Source: Cephalopachus bancanus
Taxonomy: Eukaryota > Chordata > Mammalia > Primates > Tarsiidae
NCBI GenBank assembly: GCA_027257055.1
Contig: JAPVLO010000870.1
Coordinates: forward strand, 62,001-126,000
Length of the DNA: 64,000 nt
Direction: 5' to 3'
The position numbers were made by a program, and so were the translations under genes. This document shows, one piece after another, positions 1 through 13,425 of the stretch (the stretch's first letter is position 1; the number at the start of each line of letters is the position of its first letter). The notes beneath the pieces are model-generated. The model saw only the letters and a list, made by a program, of their open reading frames with translations, was not told the DNA's origin and did not search any database.

Positions 1-207
1 GTTTGCCTTCCTGTGCCCTCCAGTGGACTCACCTGGGCTTCCTGGTAGGGTGGCAGAAGCTTTCCCAGCGGGCAGCAGCAGCGGTCACAAGGCCTCCTGA
101 GGCCTAGCAACACAAGTCTCAGAAGGGACTCAAAGAGCCCTGTCGTCATCAGGCGTCCTGGAGACTCTTCACAGAAGTCTTCAAAGGCTTTGCTTTCATT
201 CATTCAA

Positions 208-493
208 TTTTTTCTTTTTTTTGAGTCGAGGTCTCACTCTGTCACCCAGACTGGAGAATACAGTGACACAGTCATGGCTTACCACAGCCTCAACCTCCTA
301 GGCTCACGCGATCTTCCCACAGAACTGGGAGTATAGGCGTGCATCACCAGGCCTGGCTAATTTTTTTTTTTTTTTTTTGTAGAGAAAGGGCCTTACTGTG
401 TTGCCCAAGCTGGTCTTGAACGCCTGGGCTCAAGCAGTCCCAAAGCCTCCCAAAGTGCTGGAACTACAGACATAAGTTACCATGCCCAGCCTG
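208..493 (-). mobile_element. AluJ-like SINE, antisense
   Basis: This old dimeric Alu runs from a T-rich tail (208-222) to GCCCAGCCTGG. It has many substitutions and a small deletion in the right arm. It lies in the NSDHL intron before the first exon of the window. Confidence 0.85.
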
Positions 494-504
494 GTTTCAT
501 TTAT

Positions 505-1265
505 TCTTGTTTTTAAATTTTATTATTTTTATTTTAAAGATGTGGGGTACAATCCAGGGTTAGGTATACAAATGTTCATTATGCAGGTCACCTTGTTGAC
601 AAGATGTGCCCCCCTCCCCTGGCAGTTTCCCACTATTGCCAATCCTTTTCTCTTTTTTTTTTCTTTCTGAGTCAGAGTCTCACTCCATCATCCAAGCTGG
701 AGTGCAGTGGCATACTCACGACCACCCCAGCATCGACCTGCTGGGCTCTAGCAATCCTTCCCTCCACCTCAGTCTTCCAAGTAGCCAGAACTACAGGCGT
801 GTACTACCAACCCAGCTAATTTTTGATTTTTTATTGTAGAGACAAGGTCTCACCAAGTTGCTGGGGCTGGTCTCGAACTCACAGGCTCAGGCAGTCCACT
901 TGCCTCAGCCTCCCAAAGTGCTGGGATTATAGGCTAAGCCACTAAGCCTGGCCGCCAATCCCTTTCTTAGAATAGTATTATGACAGTTGTTCCAGGTCTG
1001 CTTATGAGTGAGAACATATGGAACTCTGTTCTTTGTTTCTGTGATAGATCACTGAGTATGATCGACTCTAAATCCATCCAAGTTGCCGCAAAGTCCATAT
1101 GTTCGTCCTTCTTGATAGCTGCATAATATTCCATGGTGTATATGTACCACATCTTTTTTTAATCCAGTCCAGCTTCGATGGGTAGCATGGTTGGGTTCCT
1201 GTTTTTGCTATTGTGAATAGAGCTGCAACAAGCATGCGTGTGCAGGTGTCTTTTTGGTAGAATGA
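505..1265 (-). mobile_element. L1 3' end, antisense, interrupted by an Alu
   Basis: This is a 5'-truncated L1. The minus strand encodes remnants of the ORF2 C-terminus (MEYYAAIKKDEHMDF and TWMDLESIILSDLS) followed by a 3' UTR that ends in a T-rich tract on the plus strand near 505-535. The 3' UTR contains GATGTGGGGTACAATCC, which recurs at about 33370. The element is split by an Alu at 652-953. Confidence 0.85.
652..953 (-). mobile_element. Lineage-specific dimeric Alu inserted in L1
   Basis: This belongs to the private Alu subfamily of this genome. Read in sense it has GGCTCAGCCTATAATCC-like left-arm changes, the AATAAAAAATC linker region and a right arm carrying GAGCCCAGCAGGTCGA-type diagnostic bases. 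Target-site duplication GCCAATCCTTTTCT (638-651) recurs with one change at 954-967, so the boundaries are firm. Confidence 0.9.
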
Positions 1266-1667
1266 CACAACACTTCAAAAATGTCATCATGAGGGAAAAC
1301 GTCTTTATATCAAATGCTAATAAATGTAAGATCCCCAAGAGGCTGCCATGGGCTGCCAGACCAGCATGTTTTTGGTGTGAAACTCAGAGTAAAGGTGCCT
1401 CTGGACCTGTGTACAGGCTGAAGCCACTTGCCATCTGCAGTTTCCTATCTGTGTCAACTAGAGTTTTATTGCTGCCTGGCAGCCAGAAAACAAGTCTAGA
1501 TTTAGCAGTTCTACCAGACGGCCACTGTCATCTAATTCCAAACGTGTTCTTCAAAATAGCTTTTTTCTCATTGATTAACTTTATAGGAAACAAAAGTTCT
1601 ACATTTAAGCTACTAAGATAAAAGGAATGCTTTTGGCTTAACTTACATATACACAGCAAACAAGAAG

Positions 1668-1799
1668 AGCCAGGCATGGTAGCATGTACCTGTCTTCCCA
1701 GCTATCCAGGAGGCTGAGGCAGGAGGACTGTGTGAGCCCAGGAGTTCAACACCGGCTTGGGTAACATAGTGATGCCTTGTCTCTATTTGAAAAAAAAAA
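1668..1799 (+). mobile_element. Alu monomer (FLAM-like)
   Basis: A single left-arm-like monomer from GCCAGGCATGG to a short A-run. It lies directly before a dimeric AluJ in the same orientation, making a three-monomer array. Confidence 0.75.
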
Positions 1800-1800
1800 G

Positions 1801-2115
<315 letters not shown>

Positions 2116-2491
2116 TTATCTCAAGATTATGTTGTAATTAAATTAGTGTCTAGATGGCTTCCTTTCCTATTCTTAACACTGTCTCTAAGACATCAATTTT
2201 ATAACTCCCTCAGTAACACATTTTGGGTTTTGCTACCTGTTTCTAGTCTAGAATTTTATTCTTCACTGTTAGTATATATTCTTCCTTGTCTGCTGTGTCC
2301 ATGAAAGGTAAATGAGTGTGTCACGTGCTCTCTAGCCATATAGCATTATACATGTGATCAAAAACACCATCCCGTCACACTTGACTTCTTTAGGGTAAAG
2401 GTACCAATGCTGCGTGGGATGAGTAGGTCTGCAAAACTCTACAGAACAGCCATTGGCCTCCTAATCCCAAGCAATATTGGTTCAACATTTC

Positions 2492-2950
<459 letters not shown>

Positions 2951-2992
2951 AATCCATGTTACCCCGTCCAAGAGTAGAATACTGGTTAGTCA

Positions 2993-3282
2993 TTTTTTTA
3001 AATGGGCTGTTGATCTGTCACTAAGGCTGAAGTGCAATGGTGTGATCCTAGCTCATTGTAGACTTGACCTCCTGGGCTCAAGCATTCCTCTCGCCTCAGC
3101 CTCCTGAGTAGCTGGGACTATAGGCATGGGCCACCACACCAGGCTCATTTTTTAAGTTTTTTGAAGAGACAGTGTCTCATTATGTTGCCCAGGCTGGTCT
3201 CAAACCCCTGCCTCAGGCGATCCTCCCAGTTCAACCTCCCAAAGTGCTGGGATTACAGATGTGAGCCTCTGTGCCTGACTCA
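2993..3282 (-). mobile_element. AluJ-like SINE, antisense
   Basis: Diverged dimer that starts in a T-rich stretch and ends GTGCCTGACTC. It lies in the NSDHL intron. Confidence 0.85.
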
Positions 3283-4520
3283 TTAGTCACATTTAAAATC
3301 GTGAAATGAAATTGTACTGGACATAATAGCAAGGTCATTTTTAAAAATAGACTATCCTCCTTTTGAAACACCTATAAGTAGAGATGCCGGATAATGTCAA
3401 TGAAGCAAGCTGAAATCCTCTAGGATGCTATCAACACAGGTGTAGTTCTGCCCGTCTTTGGGCTCAGCTAAACTTTTAGTAAACTGAGAAGACCCAGGCT
3501 GGGAATTTGGGAGCTCAGAGTTGTTGTACATCACTGCCGTTTCCTGTACAGCTTCCTGGGGACAAGGGGCGAAGAAAGAGTTTGCCAGAAAGGGGATTGA
3601 TGGGAGTTGTGGATTTTATTTTGCTATGACCTGAGGAAATAGAAATTTTAGTCAAGGTGCAAATTATTTAGCCTGGTAGATGACACATACATAGGAATAA
3701 TCAGAATCAAGCACAGGAAAAAACTGGTTGTGAAGTTAGTCTGGGGTAGGGCAAGAATGATGAGGCCAATTATGTTAGTAAATTATGCATGAACAAATAA
3801 TGCTCAGGTTACAGCACCATGTCACATGGGACACCTGGATTGGGAGGGAGGATCTGGAGAAGGTACCTGGCCTTGGCATCCCTTGCGTGTCTCACAGCTC
3901 GACCGGGTCGATGTTTATGGAATAAGTAGGGGTGTTGGTTGGTTTTTTTAAATCAGGAACAGTATTTAAGAGCTTTTTTTCCCCACACACCCAACTTTGA
4001 CTTGCTATGCATGAGCTAGGGAAATTGGGGGCATGTCATCTTAAGGAAACCCAGACAGAGCTTCAGAAAGACCCCAGGAAAGAGGGATGCCATGGGTCCT
4101 TCTCTGAGGAAACTCAGAGCCACAGTTTTGCATTGACGTCCTGGCATTAAACTATTTCAGCGCCTGCGCATGGTTCTCTATCCTTTCACTCTCTCCAGTG
4201 ACCAGAGTTGGAATTACCAAAGAAATGTTGCACATTGTGGAGGCTGAAGTATAAACGCCATAGCTCTTCCCTGATTCCCAACTTCCTTGGAGTTCCAAGA
4301 ACTGACAGCAGAGCCCTGGGCCTGGGGGGGAGCAGCTTACCCCTTCACTGTGGTCCCACCCGGAGACCCCATCAAGGCGAGAAGGAGTTGGGTGACAAGC
4401 CCAAAGCTACACAGCCCAGTCCCATTGTGGTCAGCAAAAAAAAGGGACTGACTTTGTCCTGCAAGTATGGAGACTGTTCGCCTCTTTCTGGTGTTTTAAG
4501 TACAAACTATTGAATGGCTG
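3283..4520. other. NSDHL intron sequence without recognised repeats
   Basis: Single-copy-looking intron sequence. ORFs here are short and not recognised, and no exon-like structure with NSDHL homology is seen. It includes a palindromic AT-rich stretch near 3770-3790 of no clear meaning. Confidence 0.5.
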
Positions 4521-4602
4521 GCTTTTGTTTTGTTTTGTTTTGTTTTTGTTTTTTTTGTTTTTGTTGTTGTTTTTTCGTTTTTGTTTTTGTTTTGTTTTTT
4601 GG
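4521..4602. repeat. (TTTTG)n simple repeat
   Basis: Imperfect TTTTG/TTTTTG microsatellite, 358 bases before the NSDHL exon at 4961. Confidence 0.85.
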
Positions 4603-4960
4603 TCGTAGAGAAGTGCCTAGGACTCAGATATCGGGAGCAAGAAGGTATTACTTTTTTTTAAGATTGCCCAGTTTTGATCATAGGTGGTTTAATTTCCTTT
4701 GATTAAATACAAAGCATGGATCTTGTCATCAAATCCAGCCAAAGTCTATCTCAGTATCATTTACTATCTCTCTCCCCTGCTCACGGATCCCAGGAGAGAA
4801 AGTAGCCCTAGTGATAGAACACCGGAACTATAGAGAGCTTCCAACTTGGCTCAGGACAAGTCACAAACAAACAAGTACATCGGCCATGACAGTGGCTCAC
4901 GATGTGTAAGCCTGGGCTCTTTGTCACGACCAGTTCTCACCGCACAAGTGTCTTTCGCAG

Positions 4961-5119
4961 GCCAAGAGGTGCACAGTGATCGGCGGTTCCGGGTTCCTGG
5001 GGCAACACATGGTGGAGCAGTTGCTGGCAAAAGGCTACGCCGTCAACGTCTTCGATATCCGGCAAGGGTTTGATAATCCCCGGGTGCAGTTCTTTCTGGG
5101 TGACCTCTGCAGCCAACAG
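4961..5119 (+). CDS. NSDHL: NSDHL coding exon: Rossmann NAD(P)-binding N-terminus (residues ~37-89)
   Basis: NSDHL is sterol-4-alpha-carboxylate 3-dehydrogenase (decarboxylating), which removes the C4 carboxyl group during post-lanosterol cholesterol synthesis on the ER and lipid droplets. This exon has 53 codons and begins [14 protein letters not shown], the glycine-rich first turn of the Rossmann fold of the 3-beta-HSD/extended SDR family. The ORF opens right after a TTTCGCAG acceptor and ends at CAG|GTAATG, phase 0 on both sides. The preceding coding exon (residues 1-36) is upstream of the window, so there is no start codon here. Numbering assumes the usual 373-residue protein, which fits exactly because the six exons give 337 codons. 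In human, NSDHL mutations cause CHILD and CK syndromes. Confidence 0.97.
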
Positions 5120-5465
5120 GTAATGGGCCATGCAGCCTTGCTGATTTCCCACAGCCCCTCCCGAGGGAAACCGGGACACTTACTGCTTAGAGGCCAGCCA
5201 AACTGTCGTCTGAAAAAAGTGTTTTACTTTGAAAAATGTTAAAGTGATAGGAAAGAATTTAGCACACGCCACAGTCTTACTACTCAGAATGAAGACCTGT
5301 GGTGTCTGTCGCAGCGACTCAACTCTACTGTGGTGTCAGAAAAGCAGCCACGGTCAGGGCTTCAATGAACGAACCTGGCTGTGTGCCGAACTTGACCATG
5401 AAAGCTGTCTGTGGGCAGTTGTGTGCCAACTGCTGCCACAGGGTACACACCCAGAGGGGGTTGAT

Positions 5466-6135
5466 TTTTTTTAATTGAGATACGATTCTTATGCCATAAA
5501 TTTTACATTTTGAACATGTACAATTCAGTGGCTTTTAGTACATCCACCATGCTGTGCAACCATCTTCCACTATCTAATTCCAGAATATTTTCATCACCCC
5601 AAAAGGAAATCCCATTCACTCCTTGTTCCCTCTCCTCCTCCCCTCCCAGCCCCTGGCACCCACTGATCTGCTTGCTGTCTTTGTGGATTGCCCCCTTCTG
5701 GACATGTCATAGCAATGGAATCCCACAATATTTGTGCTCTGTGCCTGACTGCACCTAGCGTGCTATTTCCCAGCTTTGTCACTGTATAAGGGTGGGAGTC
5801 TCTTGGATCATATTCGATGTTGCCAGTTGACTGGACAGAGCTGCTGTGTCCATTTTCCATTCACATCAGGAGTGTGGCAGAACCCCCCTTGCCAACATTG
5901 GGCATAATGAGACTATCTGGCATTGCCATTCTGAAGAATGAAATGGGACCTTGGTGATGTTCCAAGTCATATGTCCTCACTGATCAGGAAATGGCCACCG
6001 TGCCCTTTGCTGATCGGCATTCAGGTTTCCTCCTGCATGGACCACATCTGTGTCCTTTGCCTGCTTGTCTTTGGGGTTCCCTTGTTTTCCTTACTAATCG
6101 ATTTGGGAGGCCAGTGCTTTGTTGTCGTACACATG
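5466..6135 (-). mobile_element. Old L1M fragment, antisense
   Basis: On the plus strand it shows the characteristic inverted L1M 3' UTR/ORF2 text: GTACAATTCAGTGGCTTTTAG, the CATCTTCCACTATCTAATTCCAG stretch and TCATCACCCCAAAAGGAA. It is diverged, especially after about 5870. Confidence 0.8.
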
Positions 6136-6201
6136 GCAGATGGCTTCCCTCAGCCTGTCACTGGGCTCCACTCCATTCTTGGCTTCAGTGTCATTACCAT
6201 A

Positions 6202-6231
6202 CTGTTTGTTTGTTTGTTTGTTTGTTTTTGT
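6202..6231. repeat. (TTTG)n simple repeat
   Basis: About six TTTG units in the NSDHL intron. Confidence 0.8.
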
Positions 6232-7500
6232 TAGAAGGCCATTACTTCCCTGCAAAGTCTTGGCTGTTTTCTCCCCCAGGCTGTTAACACCTCTGGGCCT
6301 GGAGGTGGGGTAGCCGTCTTCCTTACTAGACATAGCCACCTCCAGATTGTTCTCCCTCATTTGCCCTTAGGCCCCCTCCAACTTTGGAGGTGACACCATC
6401 AGACTATGCAAGTCTCCAACACCCTGCCTTGTGGCAGCCATCTATAGCCACCTGCCCCCCTTCCCAAGCTTTTCTGCTTCATTCCTTAGTGATTTCAGCT
6501 CCTAGCTGATATGAGCTTGTCACCAACATGGCTGGTGTTATTGTTGGTGAATTCGGGGTTCACATAGATGACCCTGCCATACCCTCGCCACTCTTAATTT
6601 GGCCTCCTTTCACCCAACGATCTAGTCCTCTACACCGCTGTCATTCCCTAGACCTGAACTTGGTCATCACCAGTAAGTATGCTTTCTCCTGCATCTCAGT
6701 CGCACTCTGGGCACCACCTCCTCTTTCCAGCTCACACTCTGTGCCTCAGCTGTACCGGTCTCTGACTCCACCCAGACACCCAGCCGTGCCTGCCGTCACT
6801 CGCCCCATCTGTGCCTCACTGCCTATGCGTTCGTGGCCCACACGTTCTCGTGCATGGTCTCCCCTTCCCCTTTCTCTTCAGGTTGTGTGTGTCAGCAAGG
6901 CTTCTCCAGAGAACCTGCCAGTAGGGGATGTGTGGAGAGGGGGAGGGAGAACAAGAGAGATTGAGCTTGCATTCAAGGAACCGATTTGTGTGATTGTAGG
7001 ATCTGGCTAGACAGGTCTGAAATGTGTAGGACAGACCACAAACTCAGGCAGGAGTTGCCTCTGCAGTCCTGAGTTTGGGTTTCTTTTTACAGAAACCCCA
7101 GTTTTACTCTTAAGCCTTCTCGACTGATTATATTCAGCCCATCCAGATTGTCAGGGAGAGTCTCCTTATGTAAAGTCGGCTGGTTGTGGATACCAACCAC
7201 AGCTACAAAACACCCCAGCTGCACCTGGACTAGTGTTTGATGGGATCAGTGGGGACTAGAGCCTGGCCAGGTGACACATCACTTTGTACTTTGCACCGGA
7301 ACCCCAGCCCCAGTTACATCCTGTCATTTTCATAGCCACGAACCTTGAGCAGCCCCTTGGTACTGCCCAGCACCATCTCCACAGACCTGCCTGTGTCCGA
7401 GTCTACATTTGGCCTCCCCTGCAGTTCCTGAGGATGCCTGGTCCCCATCAGATGCCCTGCCTGGTGCCAGCTGGAGGCCACTTCCTCTTCCCTACTCCAT
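6232..7500. other. NSDHL intron sequence, unclassified
   Basis: Pyrimidine-rich intron sequence in which I recognise no exon or clear transposon. Parts near 6560-6890 have an L2-like, CT-rich antisense character that is too diverged to assign. Confidence 0.4.
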
Positions 7501-8885
7501 GATTCCCCTAGGGCCTCTCCTCCCCGCTGCCTGTGAGTCCTTCCTTTTACTGCCTCTTGGAACCACTTGAGTTGTGTCTTCACCTGACAGCCCCTGTCGC
7601 CACTGCCAGGGAACTTGAGGCGACCTATCCAGTGGTTGAATCTCAGTCCTCATCCGACACTTTCTTCGCTTGCCTTCTAGAATGCCGCACTCACCTATTT
7701 CCCCTCCTGCCTCACTGATCTCCCCTTCTCAGCCTCCTGATCACTTTCATTTCTAAACTTTGCAGTGTGCAAACTTTGCATATATGCAGGCTCCAGGGCT
7801 TATCATCTGGATCAATTTTCTTCTCTAAGTTAAGTCAGTGTCCGGCGAATCCGTCCCATGCCATGGATGAATCACTGTCTAGAAGATGACAAGCTCCCAC
7901 CTTGATATCTCTAACACATAGCTCTCTCTCCTGGCCTTAGATCTATCCAGCTGCTTGCTGCCTATCCCTGTTTGGATAGCTAGCAGACATCCCAAACTTG
8001 TCCTACCCAAAATGGAGCTCTTGGGTCCCTGCTGCAAGCCCCTACCACGCTACCACAGCAAACGTCCTGCCAAAGCCTTCATCTCCGCACATGACCCACT
8101 CGGGCTTTCCAGCTGCATCAACCAAAAGCCTTGGACTCATCCCTGATGCCTTTCTCCTCCCCTCTGTCCTATCCATCAGCAAGTCTTGTTGACTCCACTC
8201 TGAAAATAGATCCCCAGTTCAGCAACTTCTCACGCCTTCCATTGCTACCCTCTGGGCCAGGATACCATCACTTCTCACCTAGATGTTAGAGGGATTTTTT
8301 TTAAACAGAGTGTCACTATCATGCAGGCTACATTGCAGTGGCACAACCATGGCTTACCATAGCCTCAACTTCAGACGATCCTTCCACCTCAGCCTCCCAA
8401 GTAGCTATAGGAGTATGCCATCACACCTGGCTTATTGTTTGATTATTTTTTTTGTAGAGATGAGTTCTCACTCCATTTTCCAGGCTGATCTCGAACTCCT
8501 GGGCTCAAGCAATTCTCCCACCTTGGCCTCCCAAAGTGCTGGAATTACTGGCATGAGCCATCATGCCTGGCCTAGAGGGACCCTTTTAATACATATATCA
8601 GAATGCACCACTCCTCTGTATAGAAGCCTCTCATCACATCCAATCCATGTAGAGCAAATGACAAAAGCCTCTATAATCACTCACAAGGCAATGCATGCTA
8701 TGCCCCCACTACCCCTCCAGTTTCACTTCCTCCCACATGCTGCCCACCAAGTTTCTGCCTCAGGACCTTTGCACTTGCTGCACTTTCTGCCAGAACACTT
8801 CCCATGAACCATAGAGTTTGCTCCCTATTTTCGTGTAAGTCTCTGACAACCCTATGCCAAGCAACAAAAGAGAAGGAGCAAGTTG
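7500..8885 (-). mobile_element. L2 LINE 3' region, antisense, split by an Alu
   Basis: The plus strand carries inverted L2 landmarks: GACATCCCAAACTTGTCC, CTTGGACTCATCCCTGATGCC, CCATCAGCAAGTCTTGTTG, CATCACTTCTCACCTAGATG and later CTCAGGACCTTTGCACTTGC. An AluJ at 8294-8573 interrupts it. Its age is consistent with a pan-mammalian L2. Confidence 0.75.
8294..8573 (-). mobile_element. AluJ-like SINE inserted in L2
   Basis: Antisense dimer from a T-run to CATGCCTGGCC, with L2 sequence on both sides. Confidence 0.85.
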
Positions 8886-9034
8886 CCTTAAGAATTTGCC
8901 ACACAAATCTGATAAAGGGAGAGAGAGATAAGACAAAGGTGGTAACGATGGATCATGAAGTCTGAGCTAAGCCTAAGGTGAATGTCACTTGGGTGAATGA
9001 CATAGCAGGGAAGGGCTTTAAAAATATGTCTTCA

Positions 9035-9255
9035 GGATCTGCCTGGGCAACTTGGCGAGACCTCATCTCTACAATAAATTAAAAAATCAGCTGGGCGTGG
9101 TAGCGCATGCCTGTAATTCCGGCTACTCGTAAGGCTGAGGTGGCAGGATCGCCAGAGCCCAGCAGGTCGAGGCTGCAGTGACCGGGAGCGGCCACTGCAC
9201 TCCAGTCTGGGCAACAGAGTGAGACGCCAACTCAAAAAATAAAAAAATAAAAAAT
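9035..9255 (+). mobile_element. 5'-truncated lineage-specific Alu
   Basis: Starts inside the left arm at GCCTGGGCAACTTGGCGAG and has AATAAA in the linker at 9073-9078. The right arm ends in an A/T-rich tail (AAAAAATAAAAAAAT). Target-site duplication AAAAATATGTCTTCA at 9020-9034 recurs exactly at 9256-9270, so the truncation happened at insertion. Confidence 0.9.
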
Positions 9256-9270
9256 AAAAATATGTCTTCA

Positions 9271-9390
9271 AGCTGGGTGTGGTGGTGAGCGCCTGTAGTC
9301 CCATCCAATTGCGAAACTGAGGAGGAAGAATTGTTTGAATTTAGGAGTTCAAGACCAGTCTGGGCAACATAGCAAACATTTTCTGTTTTT
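9271..9390 (+). mobile_element. Alu monomer fragment (FRAM/FLAM-like)
   Basis: Diverged sense monomer from AGCTGGGTGTGGTGG to GGGCAACATAGC, directly after the truncated Alu. Confidence 0.65.
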
Positions 9391-10130
9391 AAAACAATGT
9401 GAATGTGTTTTTGTAGTCAGTAGTACATAGACAGATAATTAAATACAGTATTTTTACATAACACTTTAAAAAATTTACCTCACTGTCCTCTCAATTGGAT
9501 TGTTTTTTCTTTGTGGGTTGCCTGACTTCTCCTCTCGTGGCTTTTAGGATTTTCTTTTTTTACCTCTTGTAGTCTATAGGGAATATATCTAGGCTTCAGT
9601 TTTAGTTTGGATTTTAAATCCTGCTCAGCAGCTGGTGGGCTTTGTAATCTGAAGACTCGTATCTTTCCCCATTTCTGGAAAATTCTTCAAATAATGACTC
9701 TGCCTTCATTCTCTTTTTTTCTCTCTTTCTGAGATCTTTCGTGTCTCTTAGCCTCTCTTTCTTGCATTCCTTCTCCTCCTGTCTTGCGCTATTTTATAGG
9801 AGATTTCCTCTGTTCTACCACTCATGGTCAATCATGTTTCATCTATATCCCCTCAGATTATTTTGAAACCAGTGCTAGGCATCATACCATTTTATCTGCA
9901 AATATTTCAGCATTTGTCTCTAAAATATAAGGATCCTTTTATAAAACACAATTCCAGGATCACATCTAAAAACATTGCTAGTCATTCCTTAATATCCAGC
10001 CAGTGTTCAAATATCCCTACATGTCTCACAAATATTTTTGTTTTGTTGTTTTTCCAAGTAAGGAACCAAGCAAAGTCAAGACTGCGTTTGGTTGAAATGT
10101 TTAAGTCTCTTAATTTTTGATTTCTTGTAT

Positions 10131-10728
10131 CTTTTTTTCCATTTGAGACAGAATCTTTTTTTTTTTTTTTTTTGCGTTGGAGTCTCACTCTGTCGCCCAG
10201 ACTAGAGTGCAGTGGCACGCTCCTGGCCATCGCAACCTTGACCTGCTGGGCTCTGGCGATCTTTCCACCTCAGCCTTCCAAGTAGCCAGAACTACAGGCG
10301 TGCGCTACCATGCCTGGCTAATTTTTGATTTATTGTAGAGACGAGGTCTCGCCAAGTTGCCCGGGCGGGTCTCGAACCCACAGGCTCAGGCAATCCACTC
10401 ACCTCGGCCTCCCAAAGTGCTAGGATTACAGGCTGAGCTACCGAGCCCAGCCTGAGACAGAATCTTGCTGTCACCCAGGTAGAGTGCAATGAAGCAATTG
10501 TCACTCACTGCAACCTCAATCACCTGTGCTCAAGTGATCCTCCCGCCTCAGCCTCCCAAGTAGCTGGGACTGCAGACACATACCACCACCTCTGGCTCAT
10601 TTTTAAAATTCTTGCAATTTCTGACTGTGTTGCCCAGGCTGGTCTTGAACTTCTGGACTCAAGCAATCCTTCTACCTCAGCCTCCCAGACAACTGGAATT
10701 ACAGGGATGAGCCACTGCGCCTGGGCTC
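10131..10728 (-). mobile_element. AluJ-like SINE carrying a nested Alu
   Basis: The host AluJ is 10131-10157 plus 10467-10728. It is cut within its TGAGACAGAATCTT stretch by a younger Alu, and the two halves rejoin in register once the insert and one target copy are removed. Confidence 0.85.
10158..10452 (-). mobile_element. Lineage-specific Alu nested in AluJ
   Basis: Full-length copy of the private subfamily with an exact 14-bp target-site duplication, TGAGACAGAATCTT, at 10144-10157 and 10453-10466. Its insertion into an AluJ sets the relative age of the two subfamilies. Confidence 0.93.
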
Positions 10729-11021
10729 ATTCATCTTTTTAAACTATAGTCTATTTATTGGATAACTGATATTTAGTAGAAACCATGTTTATTGTTCTGT
10801 AGTATTTCCCATGATCTGGATTTTGCTAATTGAATCTCTGTGATATTATTTAACCTGCCCTTCTAATCCTTTGGTTTTTCCTATAAACTGGTAGATGTAG
10901 GATTGCACTGTCCTCGTAAGCTAGGAAACATGATTGTCCATGAGGGGTGAAACAGAAGAAAGCTCCTATAAAATAGTACAAGAGAGAAAGAGAAAGAATG
11001 CAAGAAAGAGAGGCTAACAGA

Positions 11022-11322
11022 CAGTAAGGTAGCCGTTAGCCACATGTGGCTATCAAGCACTTAAACATGTGGCAAGTCTGAATTAGAGGCAATTCACTGT
11101 AAGTGTAAAATCCACACCAGATTTCAAAGACTGAGTACAGAAAAAAGGAATGCAAATATCTTGTTAATTTATATTGATTACATGTAAATTAATGAGATAT
11201 TTTAAGATTATATTAAATAGAGCATATTAAAGTTAATTTACCTTTTCTTTTTTACTTTTTAAACGTAGTTCCTACAAAATTTAAAGTCATATCTGTGGCT
11301 TGTATTATGTTTCTATTGGGCT
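11022..11322. mobile_element. Old hAT-Charlie-type MITE (MER family)
   Basis: Contains GTTAGCCACATGTGGCTATCAAGCACTT near one end and TGTATTATGTTTCTATTGGGC near the other, the known pattern of a MER-type non-autonomous hAT element found across placental mammals. The same family is at 42710-42945. I do not assign the exact MER name. Confidence 0.7.
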
Positions 11323-11459
11323 AAAGATGTGATCTGAATCTGGTTCAGATTTTCCCTCTGGGACATCGTGGATTGGTACCCCAATAGTAATAAGTATACC
11401 TGATGGTCAAATTTTGGGTTTCTATATACCTTTCCTGTAAAAGGAACTAGGGCCCCTTG

Positions 11460-12400
11460 GGAAAATGAGCCTAGAACATTTTCTTAGCACAAGACTAATG
11501 AGGACATGTCAAAGGGACAGCAACCAACTTGAAGGACATTCACTGGCCAAATTTGGGACATTTGGAGCCTCAAAAAAGAGAACAGTACTGTATCCATCGG
11601 TTCGTAGAAATACTGAAAAACTCTACAGAGGAATGCCAGTGAATACATGTAAAAAGTCTGCTAGAATTACAATGTCACCATTTTGCACCCAGCACGTTGA
11701 TTAGTGTTCCAGGAACATTGCTAAATGCTGAAATCAGTTAGTGGAATTATCACCCTGCAGATTACTTATCAATTACAGGAGGAAATGAACCTTTCTGTAG
11801 CCAGAATCTGGCAGCCTTCACTGTCATGGAGGGATCCAACTTAACATCACCAAGAGTGGGACAAATTTGTGCCTCCCTGGGAAGGACACACCACCACTAA
11901 TGTGAATTTTTGCCAAAACTCTTAGGCCTGAATCTCATCATGAGGAGACAGATTACTCCAAATTGAGGTCCAGTCTATCAAATACCAATCTGAACCTTTG
12001 AAAAATGCAGCATTACAAAACATAAAAAAGAAAACATGGAGAATTGTTCTAGATTAAAAGAGAGGGAAGAGACATGAGGACTAAATATATGTGGTCCATG
12101 ACTGGATCTGGACCTAAAAATAAAAATGGCTATAAAAACCATTATTGGGACAATTGGAGAAATTTGAACATAGACTAAATATCAGATAAGAATGTCACAT
12201 CTGTTGAGTTTCTTGAATGTGATTATTGTTTTTGTAGTTATTTAGGAGAATGTCTTTGTCCTGAGGCGCACCTGGTGAAGAATTTAGAAGCAGTGTGATG
12301 TCTGCAACTTATTCTCGAATGGTTTCAGGAAAAAAAATCACAAGTCTATGTGTATGTAGAGAGAGGAAATAGTGGCAAAATGCTTATTGAATGAAGGCAC
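11460..12400 (+). mobile_element. Old L1M 3' UTR, sense
   Basis: Matches the recurring L1M 3' tail: GCCTGAATCTCATCATGAGGA, GAGAATTGTTCTAGATTAAA, GGGACAATTGGAGAAATTTG, TATCAGATAAGAATGTCACA and TGTCTGCAACTTATTCTCGAATGG. It is strongly diverged. Confidence 0.7.
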
Positions 12401-12403
12401 ACA

Positions 12404-12440
12404 ATTCATGGTTGTCTTTCTTTTGGCGACAACCATGAAT
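12404..12440. repeat. Perfect 13-bp inverted repeat (hairpin)
   Basis: ATTCATGGTTGTC at 12404-12416 is the exact reverse complement of GACAACCATGAAT at 12428-12440, with an 11-base T-rich loop. It lies at the edge of the L1M fragment. Confidence 0.8.

Positions 12441-13425
<985 letters not shown>

Larger units (their letters stand above)
9780..10960 (-). mobile_element. Old L1M fragment, antisense, split by Alus
   Basis: Inverted L1M landmarks are seen before and after the Alu block: AAATATTTCAGCATTTGTCTC, CCAGTGTTCAAATATCCC and GTTTAAGTCTCTT on the left, and CCATGATCTGGATTTTGC on the right. The nested Alu pair occupies 10131-10728. Confidence 0.65.

Noticed and set aside
4521..4602. TTTTG array considered as a CRISPR-like or satellite array
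   Set aside because: No spacers and a 5-base unit; it is a simple microsatellite.
4976..5242. Apparent separate small ORF starting inside the first NSDHL exon
   Set aside because: It begins at a GTG inside the exon and reads through the donor site into intron; it is part of NSDHL.
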